Source: Flavobacteriales bacterium UBA720 | GTDB lineage: Bacteria; Bacteroidota; Bacteroidia; Flavobacteriales; Weeksellaceae | Reading direction: 5' to 3' | DNA: 9,364 nt | NCBI GenBank assembly: GCA_002297505.1 | Contig: DBLQ01000058.1 | Coordinates: forward strand, 1-9,364 | Part shown: piece by piece, positions 1 to 5,030 of the stretch | Layout of the letters: every line of letters begins with the position of its first letter | Numbering within the stretch: the stretch's first letter is position 1 | Notes under the pieces: generated by a model | The model's input: the letters and a program-made list of their open reading frames with translations, nothing else | Told to the model about the DNA's origin: nothing | The model's database searches: none | Program-made: the position numbers and the translations under genes

Positions 1-113
1 ACGCTATTGTCTGTTTCCGGGTGCAATAACTCTGAGTCGATAAGCTGGTCCAGAAAACCGTAGTCTATTTTATACAGTCGGATGACTTCTTCTATGGAGA
101 TTCTTTCGTTCAT
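1..113 (-). CDS. cbpM: Chaperone modulator CbpM, N-terminal part (cut by window edge)
   Basis: The first 37 codons of a gene that runs off the left edge of the window. The visible protein starts MNERISIEEV and continues with a short helical segment ending near LLHPETDNS, which resembles the MerR-like helix-turn-helix fold of CbpM. In E. coli, CbpM is about 100 residues, binds the J domain of CbpA and inhibits its co-chaperone activity. The start ATG lies 2 bases after the stop codon of the J-domain gene, so the two are almost certainly co-transcribed and probably translationally coupled. The identification rests on this short piece plus the neighbour, and the neighbour is the stronger argument. 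A generic MerR-type regulator cannot be excluded from the visible part alone. Confidence 0.72.
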   Translation of the reverse strand, partial: MNERISIEEVIRLYKIDYGFLDQLIDSELLHPETDNS

Positions 114-115
114 TG

Positions 116-1039
116 TTAGGCGTTTTTAAGTTGTTGAAACAGTTCTTTTTGTCTGTCCGTCAGGTTGGTTGGGATTTTGACATTGTAAGTCACATAAAGG
201 TCACCAAATTGTCCTTCCTGTTTATAGACTGGGAAACCTTTGCCTTTCAGTCGCACCGTGGTGCCGTTTTGCGTTTCCGGCTTCACTTTCAAATTGAGAG
301 AACTATCAAGCGTTTTGATGTTGACATCACCACCTAAAACTGCCGTGTACAGGTCAATATCAACAGTTTTTCTCAGGTTGTCGCCTTCCCGTTCAAAATC
401 TCGGTCTTCAGCAATGTTGAAGGTAATATAAAGGTCACCGTTCGGACCACCACTAATGCCGGGATTTCCATGACCTTTTAGTTTGATCTGCTGTCCATCA
501 TAAACACCGGCCGGAATGGTGATGCGAACTTTTTTCCCATTGATGTCAAAAGTCTGCTGATGTGTTTTGGCTGCGTCTCTCAGTCTCAGCGTCAGTTCTG
601 CCGAAACATCCTGGCCCTTGAATTTCCCGCTTGCGCTGCCCCTTGAACTTCTTCCGAAACCGCCGCCAGCTCCGCCGAACATCGACTGGAAAAAATCAGA
701 GAAATCCTCACCTTCGCCAAAATCCGCTCCGGAAAATCCGCCACCGCCAAAATTGCCGGAATATTGCTGCTGTTGCTGTCTCTGCTGTTGCTGGGCGCGC
801 TCATATTCCTCGCCATGTTTCCAATGTTCGCCATATTTGTCGTACTTCGCACGGTTTTCCGGGTTGCTTAGCACCTCATTGGCTTCATTGATCTCCTTGA
901 ATTTTTTCTCTGCTTCCTTATCATTCGGGTTCATATCCGGATGATACTTCCGCGCCAGCTTTCTGTAGGCTTTTTTGATGTCATCCGCAGAAGCATTCTT
1001 CTCAAGTCCCAGAATTTTATAGTAGTCTATAAACGCCAT
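116..1039 (-). CDS. cbpA: CbpA/DnaJ-type J-domain co-chaperone
   Basis: A 307-residue Hsp40 that would deliver unfolded clients to DnaK and stimulate its ATPase in the cytoplasm. Residues 1-73 are a J domain with the diagnostic HPD motif at 33-35. A glutamine-rich linker (83-92) and a Gly/Phe-rich stretch (about 94-137) follow, then two C-terminal beta-sandwich substrate-binding domains (about 140-300), with DVSAELTLRLRDA opening the first. The CxxCxGxG zinc-finger repeats of classical DnaJ are absent, so this is the class B (CbpA) type; the length matches E. coli CbpA (306 residues). The following cbpM start supports the CbpA assignment. The ATG at 1039 opens directly onto the J domain. Only a weak -7-like box (TATATTTC, 1060-1067 on the minus strand) lies upstream, without a TTG at the right distance, and no Shine-Dalgarno site is visible. 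Confidence 0.93.
   Translation of the reverse strand: MAFIDYYKILGLEKNASADDIKKAYRKLARKYHPDMNPNDKEAEKKFKEINEANEVLSNPENRAKYDKYGEHWKHGEEYERAQQQQRQQQQQYSGNFGGGGFSGADFGEGEDFSDFFQSMFGGAGGGFGRSSRGSASGKFKGQDVSAELTLRLRDAAKTHQQTFDINGKKVRITIPAGVYDGQQIKLKGHGNPGISGGPNGDLYITFNIAEDRDFEREGDNLRKTVDIDLYTAVLGGDVNIKTLDSSLNLKVKPETQNGTTVRLKGKGFPVYKQEGQFGDLYVTYNVKIPTNLTDRQKELFQQLKNA
764..793 (-). repeat. CAG/CAA trinucleotide run encoding the Gln-rich linker of CbpA
   Basis: Ten consecutive codons (residues 83-92 of the J-domain protein) are CAG or CAA apart from one Arg codon (residue 87). The tract lies between the J domain and the Gly/Phe region, a place where length changes would be tolerated. Mixed CAG/CAA use makes it less slippage-prone than a pure triplet repeat. 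Confidence 0.7.
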
Positions 1040-1153
1040 TGTATCAATTGGTTTTTATCGAAATATATTCTAAGTTAACAATTATCTTTATAGGTTGAAA
1101 GAATGGAGAATATTTTTTTAGGAGCATTCGGTTTCAGGTTCCGTTCACGGTTC

Positions 1154-1253
1154 TAGCCCGTTTTCCGCTGTATCTTTTGGCGGGTGCTCGGTCGGCTCCG
1201 CTGCGCTCCGCCGCCTCGCCCCCACCAAAAGGATGCCGCTTCAACCGGGGCTA
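1154..1253. repeat. GC-rich imperfect inverted-repeat element (about 100 bp)
   Basis: The outer ends TAGCCC (1154-1159) and GGGCTA (1248-1253) are perfect reverse complements, and so are inner arms CTTTTGG (1174-1180) and CCAAAAG (1225-1231). Inside them the arms continue as imperfectly paired G/C-rich sequence (about 1181-1195 against 1211-1224), with an apex rich in CTCCGC/GCGCTCCGC. The whole could fold into one long hairpin on either strand. It is much richer in GC than its surroundings. From memory, very similar intergenic elements recur in many Flavobacteriia genomes, often next to gene ends; copy number in this genome cannot be seen from one window. It may act as a transcript end or mRNA-stabilising structure, or be a non-autonomous mobile repeat. 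Confidence 0.7.
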
Positions 1254-1290
1254 TGCTGAGGTTTTGTCTTACATATCAACAAAAACAAAC

Positions 1291-1346
1291 TCCGAATCTC
1301 AAACCTTGCAACCTGCACCTCGCATCCCGCCCCTTGCACCTCAAAA
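1291..1346. repeat. Degenerate heptanucleotide tandem tract (8 units)
   Basis: The 56 bases divide without gaps into eight 7-base units. The best-conserved central ones (1305-1339) fit a loose consensus C-Y-Y-G-C-M-N, for example CTTGCAA, CCTGCAC and CTTGCAC; the outer units are more diverged. The period is exact although bases vary, and the tract ends at the base before the lipocalin stop codon. There is no coding signal here. It resembles the short tandemly repeated heptamers seen in some bacterial genomes; no function is known to me. Confidence 0.55.
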
Positions 1347-1889
1347 CTATTTCTGCTCCACCCAAATCAGCTTGGACGTATCATAACCTATAGATTGAGC
1401 TTTTTCCAAAAATTGTTTTTTGATATTCTCCGGAATCGTTTTTTCACGGGATAGAATCCAGAGGTATTTCAGATTATTACCGACAACTAACGCATATTTG
1501 TAGTCATCAGCCAATTCAATCACGTTGTATCCAGCCCAAAAAGGTTTGAAGAAAGAGACTTTCAAACGCGCCTCGTTCTCCGAGTTTACAAATCTCGCTT
1601 CGCCGATGCTTTCCTTCCATTCATTTTTAACATAATCATAACCGCGATTATCCACCTTGATGCTGCCGTCCGGATTTTTGGAATAAGTGGCGGTCACCTG
1701 ATTCATATTGCGCTCAAATTTGTAATCAAATCTGGCAATTTCGTACCATTTGCCAAGATATTTATCAGCATCGAAATTCTGGACAGCTGTTGCCTTGTCA
1801 GGAATCCCGACAGAACAGGAATTCAGAACTAAAAGTCCTATGATACCAAGCGAAACTGGAATTAAAATCTTTGAGAATGTCTTTTTCAT
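1347..1889 (-). CDS. Blc-like lipocalin lipoprotein
   Basis: A 180-residue envelope lipoprotein of the bacterial lipocalin (Blc) family, which binds fatty acids or lysophospholipids in a beta-barrel and is linked to membrane stress and lipid turnover. Residues 1-24 are a type II signal peptide with a hydrophobic core ending in a lipobox, and Cys25 is the predicted lipidated residue. The lipocalin signature G-x-W is at 46-48 within LGKWYEIARFD. The strand YLWILSRE and the C-terminal helix (about 151-168) are also typical. No obvious acidic or KDD-like surface-export signal follows Cys25, so a periplasm-facing location is more likely than the cell surface; that is inference. The ATG at 1889 is chosen because it gives the complete signal peptide. 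The gene appears monocistronic: it diverges from the M28 peptidase and the next minus-strand gene is over 300 bases away. Confidence 0.93.
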   Translation of the reverse strand: MKKTFSKILIPVSLGIIGLLVLNSCSVGIPDKATAVQNFDADKYLGKWYEIARFDYKFERNMNQVTATYSKNPDGSIKVDNRGYDYVKNEWKESIGEARFVNSENEARLKVSFFKPFWAGYNVIELADDYKYALVVGNNLKYLWILSREKTIPENIKKQFLEKAQSIGYDTSKLIWVEQK

Positions 1890-1916
1890 AATAGAGTTTT
1901 ATTGGACTCATTCATT

Positions 1917-1924
1917 CAAAAATA
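1917..1924 (-). promoter_or_regulatory. -7 box of the lipocalin promoter
   Basis: Read on the minus strand this is TATTTTTG, a match to the Bacteroidota -7 consensus TAnnTTTG. It would place the transcript start about 20 bases before the lipocalin ATG. No TTG is seen at the usual -33 distance, so support is the -7 box only. Confidence 0.4.
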
Positions 1925-1987
1925 ATTCCAACGAAACCGATTCATAATTAAAATTTTATGCAGGCAATATGGAATCGTTTAAATGAT

Positions 1988-1995
1988 TATTTTTA
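1988..1995 (+). promoter_or_regulatory. Possible -7 box of the M28 peptidase promoter
   Basis: TATTTTTA differs from TAnnTTTG at the last base. It lies 30 bases before the peptidase ATG in the divergent gap 1890-2025. There is no TTG at the expected distance, so this is a weak candidate; no better match lies upstream of the gene. Confidence 0.22.
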
Positions 1996-2025
1996 CGGCA
2001 ATAAAAGTTAAATAATCCATTATCC

Positions 2026-3459
2026 ATGAAGCTAAAACTACTTTCTATACTTTCTCTGGTGCTGTTCAATCAGGCATTCGCACAGTCCAATAAATTTTAT
2101 GCAACCACAGATTCAAAAAATGCGGAAGAACTGAAGAACAATTTTCCAGACGACGTCGAAATTATCGCCAATAATGATAACAGTTCTGCGGTTTATTTGA
2201 CCAAAAAAGCCGCTGAATTTCTTCATCACAATGTCATCACACATGGCCCTGGCTATGTTTACAAGTCTTCTCAGGAAGAAGCCATTTCTGCTATTAACAA
2301 ATCTAAAAGAGGAAATAAAATCCTGGCTTTTACAATAGACCAGGATGCGGTGGTCACTCCGGCGATTGCAAAAGTCAATGCAGACAATATCAAAACGCAT
2401 ATTCAGACTTTAGAAAATTATGGAACGCGCCATCACACAACGGCAAAAGCAAAAACTGCCGTTCAGGATTTAAGAACTAAATGGCAAAACTGGATTACGG
2501 CTTCCGGACGAACGGATGTTTCCGTCAGAATCATTAACCACGTGGGAACTACCATGCCTTCTCTAATTTTGACTATCAACGGTGCAGTTTCCCCAAATGA
2601 GTATGTCATCGTGGGTGGTCATATGGATTCTATTACCAATGATGTGAATAATGCGCCAGGCGCCGATGACGATGCGTCAGGAATTGCCACGATTTCCGAA
2701 ATGATTCGCGTGCTGCTGGATATCAACTACAGACCTTCCAAAACGGTTGAATTTATGGCCTACGCGGCGGAGGAAATCGGGTTGGTAGGCTCATCGGAGA
2801 TTGCCCAGGATTATGCAATTAACAATAAGAATGTGGTCTCATTTGTACAGTTTGATATGACCAATTACAAAGGTTCTTCCAAAGATGTTTATCTCACGAC
2901 CGACCCATACAACAGTAATGACCTGAACCTGTTTTTGATTGAATTAATGGAACGTTACAACAAAACCGGCGCGCACGCTTTCACATACGGCAATACGATT
3001 TGTAATTACGGATGTTCCGACCATTTCAGCTGGGCAGATAATGGTTACGATGCGGCTTTCCCGTTCGAAGCTTCATTTTCCCAATATAACCCAAATATTC
3101 ATACGACAGGTGATAAATTATCGAATATGGGCAACAGTGCCGCGCACGCCGCCAAGTTTGCCAAATTGGGTTTAGAATTTATTATTGAAACAGCAAAAGG
3201 TTCTGTTTTGGCGGTTTCTGATACGGTCAACTCATCATTGAATGTTTTTATCAAGAATAAGTTTCTGAATTATCAGTTAGGAAAAGAACATATAGAATCG
3301 GTTGTGATTGTTGATACAAGCGGAAGACAATTGCTGGAAACTAAAAATATTTTATCTATCGGGAAAATTGATTTGAATCCATTGAATGCCGGATTTTATC
3401 TCGCAGTTTTCAAAACCAAATCGGGAAAAGTGATGACTAAGAAATTTATTTTGGAATAG
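2026..3459 (+). CDS. Secreted M28-family zinc aminopeptidase with T9SS sorting domain
   Basis: A 477-residue exported metallopeptidase, expected to remove N-terminal amino acids from peptides outside the cell. Residues 1-19 are a Sec signal peptide, with cleavage likely after AFA. Residues about 20-110 look like an N-terminal propeptide. The M28 catalytic domain (about 120-390) shows all expected two-zinc-site positions: GGHMDS (His199, Asp201), GADDDASG (Asp214-216), AEE (Glu249/Glu250), FDM (Asp277) and IHTTGD (His359). Cys326 and Cys330 (CNYGC) have the five-residue spacing of the disulfide in Vibrio proteolyticus leucine aminopeptidase, the closest well-studied relative I recognise. Residues about 400-477 form a type A T9SS sorting domain ending LNAGFYLAVF...KKFILE, which should be removed on export through the outer membrane. 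The gene stands alone and is followed by a hairpin terminator. Confidence 0.93.
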   Translation: MKLKLLSILSLVLFNQAFAQSNKFYATTDSKNAEELKNNFPDDVEIIANNDNSSAVYLTKKAAEFLHHNVITHGPGYVYKSSQEEAISAINKSKRGNKILAFTIDQDAVVTPAIAKVNADNIKTHIQTLENYGTRHHTTAKAKTAVQDLRTKWQNWITASGRTDVSVRIINHVGTTMPSLILTINGAVSPNEYVIVGGHMDSITNDVNNAPGADDDASGIATISEMIRVLLDINYRPSKTVEFMAYAAEEIGLVGSSEIAQDYAINNKNVVSFVQFDMTNYKGSSKDVYLTTDPYNSNDLNLFLIELMERYNKTGAHAFTYGNTICNYGCSDHFSWADNGYDAAFPFEASFSQYNPNIHTTGDKLSNMGNSAAHAAKFAKLGLEFIIETAKGSVLAVSDTVNSSLNVFIKNKFLNYQLGKEHIESVVIVDTSGRQLLETKNILSIGKIDLNPLNAGFYLAVFKTKSGKVMTKKFILE

Positions 3460-3467
3460 TTAATAAA

Positions 3468-3500
3468 AAAAGCGAAATTAGAACTTCTACTTTCGCTTTT
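3468..3500. terminator. Bidirectional hairpin terminator
   Basis: A 10-base perfect stem, AAAAGCGAAA (3468-3477) with TTTCGCTTTT (3491-3500), and a 13-base loop. A T-rich stretch follows on the plus strand, and the A run before the stem gives T residues on the minus strand. It sits between the convergent peptidase and ferredoxin genes and can serve both. Confidence 0.82.
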
Positions 3501-3522
3501 CTTATTTTCGAGGAATTGATTT

Positions 3523-3855
3523 TTAATATTCCGGAGCGAGTTCTACAGTCAGACCTTCTAGTTCCGGTGTCACAGGGATTTGACAGCCTAATCTGCTGTT
3601 GGGTTTCACATTGAAGGCTTCGGCGAGCATCGCATCCTCGTCCGGCAGCATGTCCGGGAGTGGCGTATTTTCGCTCAGGATGTAACACTGGCAGGATGCG
3701 CACATCGCCATTCCGCCGCAGATGCCTATGGTTCCTTCTTCCGCCAATTCGTAGGCGCGGACTACTTCCATAAGGCTCATCGCCATATCCGTGGGCGCGG
3801 CGATTGTATGAGAAACACCTTCTCTGTCTATGATTGTAATATTAACGTCTGACAT
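3523..3855 (-). CDS. [2Fe-2S] ferredoxin
   Basis: A 110-residue soluble electron carrier of the adrenodoxin/plant-type 2Fe-2S fold, acting in the cytoplasm. The cluster ligands are Cys46, Cys52 and Cys55 (C-x5-C-x2-C within GICGGMAMCASC) and Cys91 (LGCQI); Cys57 is an extra cysteine. The acidic stretch around 61-80 is typical of the surface that docks to a reductase. I chose the ATG at 3855: an in-frame TTG at 3870 would extend the protein by five residues, but it lies upstream of and through the promoter -7 box. A ferredoxin reductase on the same strand (5031-6083) is the obvious electron donor. Final acceptors cannot be read from this window; Fe-S assembly, a desaturase or a P450-like enzyme are all possible. 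Confidence 0.92.
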   Translation of the reverse strand: MSDVNITIIDREGVSHTIAAPTDMAMSLMEVVRAYELAEEGTIGICGGMAMCASCQCYILSENTPLPDMLPDEDAMLAEAFNVKPNSRLGCQIPVTPELEGLTVELAPEY

Positions 3856-3859
3856 GTTG

Positions 3860-3867
3860 CAAAGATA
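3860..3867 (-). promoter_or_regulatory. -7 box of the ferredoxin promoter, only 4 bases from the ATG
   Basis: Read on the minus strand the sequence is TATCTTTG followed by CAAC and the ATG. It matches TAnnTTTG exactly. Since this box is centred about 7 bases before the transcript start, transcription should begin at or next to the A of the ATG, giving a leaderless or nearly leaderless message. No TTG is found at -33. Confidence 0.6.
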
Positions 3868-3890
3868 CAAGATAGATATAAAACTTTAAT

Positions 3891-3898
3891 TAAATTTG
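3891..3898 (+). promoter_or_regulatory. -7 box of the Crp/Fnr-family gene promoter
   Basis: TAAATTTG matches TAnnTTTG exactly and lies 13 bases before the ATG at 3912, predicting a leader of fewer than 10 bases. It faces away from the ferredoxin -7 box, 23 bases distant, so RNA polymerase probably cannot occupy both promoters at once. No TTG is seen at -33. Confidence 0.5.
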
Positions 3899-3911
3899 CC
3901 ATAAAACTCGA

Positions 3912-4478
3912 ATGATTAATATCAAAGAATATTTCCGCACTTTGGCCGATATTTCCGATGACGATTTGGATTTATTTATATCGAAACTCAACAGGAAAGT
4001 CTTTCGCAAGAAGGAACTTGTACTTGAAATAGGGCAGAAGGAAAATTTCCTGTCTTTTGTGGAACACGGTATTTTGCGCTTTAACATCCCGAAATTGGAT
4101 TATGATTTCACCTTTGGTTTTGTATTTCCGGATGCTTTCGTCAGCGGTTACGATTCTTTTATTACACAGCAGCTTTCTCATTACAACATCGAAGCGGTGA
4201 CCGACGCTGTCCTTTGGCAGATTTCCTATGACGATTTGAATGACATCTATGACAACACTAAGGTTGGCGAAAGAATTGGGCGCAAGATAGCCGAGCAGCT
4301 CTATATCAAAAAGATGAACCGGGAACTGTCCCTGCTGCAGGATACAGCGCAGAAGAAGTACGAAAATCTTTTTGAGGAACAGCCGGAATTGATTAAGACG
4401 ATTCCGCTTAAATATATTGCATCGTATATTGGTATCCGGCCACAGTCGCTCAGCAGAATCCGGAGACAGATTAAGTAA
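3912..4478 (+). CDS. Crp/Fnr-family transcriptional regulator
   Basis: A 188-residue regulator of the short Bacteroidota branch of the Crp/Fnr superfamily. Residues about 10-110 form the beta-roll sensor domain, about 113-140 the long dimerisation helix, and 163-187 (IPLKYIASYIGIRPQSLSRI) the winged helix-turn-helix recognition region. The sensor lacks the G-E-x-A...P-R-x-A phosphate-binding motif of true cAMP receptors and has no cysteine at all, so neither cAMP binding nor an Fnr-type Fe-S sensor is supported; the signal is unknown. It diverges from the ferredoxin gene with overlapping promoter space and lies 52 bases before a DoxX-like gene, both plausible targets. The ATG at 3912 gives a full-length family member with a promoter correctly placed upstream. 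Confidence 0.88.
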   Translation: MINIKEYFRTLADISDDDLDLFISKLNRKVFRKKELVLEIGQKENFLSFVEHGILRFNIPKLDYDFTFGFVFPDAFVSGYDSFITQQLSHYNIEAVTDAVLWQISYDDLNDIYDNTKVGERIGRKIAEQLYIKKMNRELSLLQDTAQKKYENLFEEQPELIKTIPLKYIASYIGIRPQSLSRIRRQIK

Positions 4479-4488
4479 CATTTGTTCA

Positions 4489-4519
4489 TTGATTAGCTAT
4501 TCGGCGTCAGATAACTTTG
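4489..4519 (+). promoter_or_regulatory. Promoter of the DoxX-like gene (TTG, 20-base spacer, TAACTTTG)
   Basis: A -33 TTG (4489-4491) is separated by 20 bases from a -7 box TAACTTTG (4512-4519). Both elements and the spacing fit the Bacteroidota housekeeping promoter. The -7 box ends 11 bases before the ATG at 4531, giving a leader of about 6 bases. The promoter lies wholly between the regulator stop codon and the DoxX-like ATG, so doxX can be expressed separately from the upstream gene. Confidence 0.65.
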
Positions 4520-4530
4520 CCAAAAAAAAT

Positions 4531-4980
4531 ATGAAACCACTTTTTATCCTGCTGATTACTTTTGTTTTGTCAATTTTGATTTCACGGTTGATTTTCGGAC
4601 AATTTGATTTTAAGTTATCCGGAAAAATAGCACTTGACGTAATGCTGATTTTCACAGCGATTGGTCATTTCATCCTTACCAAAGGCATGACGATGATGCT
4701 TCCTGATTTTGTGCCTTTTCGTACAGAGCTCATTTATCTAACAGGTATTTTGGAAATAGCGGCTGCGGTTGGAATCTTTTTTCCATCGCTGCGATGGATT
4801 ACAGGTTGTTGTTTAATTTTATTTTTCATTCTGATTCTTCCTTCCAATATCTATGCAGCCTGGAAAGGTATTGATTATCAGACGGGTAATTTAGGCGGAA
4901 ATGGCTTGTCTTATCTCTGGTTCAGAATTCCGTTTCAAGTCTTGCTGATTGCCTGGACTTATTTTTTCGTAGTCAGATAA
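4531..4980 (+). CDS. DoxX-like integral membrane protein
   Basis: A 149-residue inner-membrane protein with hydrophobic segments near residues 3-22, 33-50, 66-84, 88-106 and 129-147. The loop after the second segment (GMTMMLPDFVPF, 52-63), the following G-x-L-E helix and the NIYAA motif near 107-110 fit the DoxX/MauE-like family, whose members are often tied to quinone or thiol redox and oxidative stress. The exact reaction is unknown here. The frame is open further upstream (to an ATG at 4417), but that extension overlaps the regulator gene, is not hydrophobic and starts before the promoter; the ATG at 4531 gives a normal membrane-protein start. It probably belongs to the adjacent Crp/Fnr-family regulator's unit, either as a target or in a loose operon. 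Confidence 0.8.
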   Translation: MKPLFILLITFVLSILISRLIFGQFDFKLSGKIALDVMLIFTAIGHFILTKGMTMMLPDFVPFRTELIYLTGILEIAAAVGIFFPSLRWITGCCLILFFILILPSNIYAAWKGIDYQTGNLGGNGLSYLWFRIPFQVLLIAWTYFFVVR

Positions 4981-4983
4981 AAA

Positions 4984-5008
4984 AAAGAGAATCGCGATGA
5001 TTCTCTTT
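4984..5008. terminator. Hairpin terminator between the DoxX-like and reductase genes
   Basis: A 10-base perfect stem, AAAGAGAATC (4984-4993) with GATTCTCTTT (4999-5008), and a 5-base loop. The A run at 4979-4986 becomes a U tract on the minus strand, so it is strongest as the terminator of the ferredoxin reductase gene. It may also end the DoxX-like transcript. Confidence 0.82.
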
Positions 5009-5030
5009 AAAAATGATTTAAGGTTTTATT

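Larger units (their letters stand above)
1040..1346. other. 307-base non-coding gap between lipocalin and cbpA
   Basis: No credible gene lies here; the short open frames that cross it run through the GC-rich hairpin element and heptad tract. From right to left (the direction of transcription of both flanking genes) it holds a heptad tract abutting the lipocalin stop codon (1291-1346), a GC-rich imperfect hairpin (1154-1253), about 90 AT-rich bases, and a weak -7-like box for cbpA. The hairpin could end lipocalin transcription, although no clean poly-T tail follows it. Confidence 0.6.

Noticed and set aside
567..944. Plus-strand open frame of 125 codons antisense to the J-domain gene, rich in Pro and Cys
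   Set aside because: The Pro and Cys runs are the mirror image of the Gly- and Gln-rich codons of the J-domain gene. There is no promoter, and the composition is implausible for a protein.
1075..1095. Partly symmetric AGATAATTGTTAACT-like sequence upstream of cbpA, considered as a second Fur-like box
   Set aside because: Only the GATAAT half fits; the other arm has several mismatches, and AT-rich upstream DNA gives such partial matches by chance.
1177..1393. Two short plus-strand open frames (69 codons each) in the gap before the lipocalin
   Set aside because: They run through the GC-rich hairpin element and heptad tract into the antisense of the lipocalin end. No promoter or recognisable protein features.
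3446..3703. 85-codon minus-strand open frame overlapping the ferredoxin gene and the terminator
   Set aside because: It is out of frame with the ferredoxin, whose four cluster cysteines are intact, and it runs through the terminator hairpin.
3972..4481. 169-codon minus-strand open frame opposite the Crp/Fnr-family gene
   Set aside because: It lies wholly antisense to a well-supported regulator, has no upstream -7 box that I can see and resembles no family.
4417..4530. Upstream ATG extending the DoxX-like protein by 38 residues
   Set aside because: The extension overlaps the regulator gene, is polar and begins before the gene's own promoter. The ATG at 4531 gives a normal membrane-protein start.
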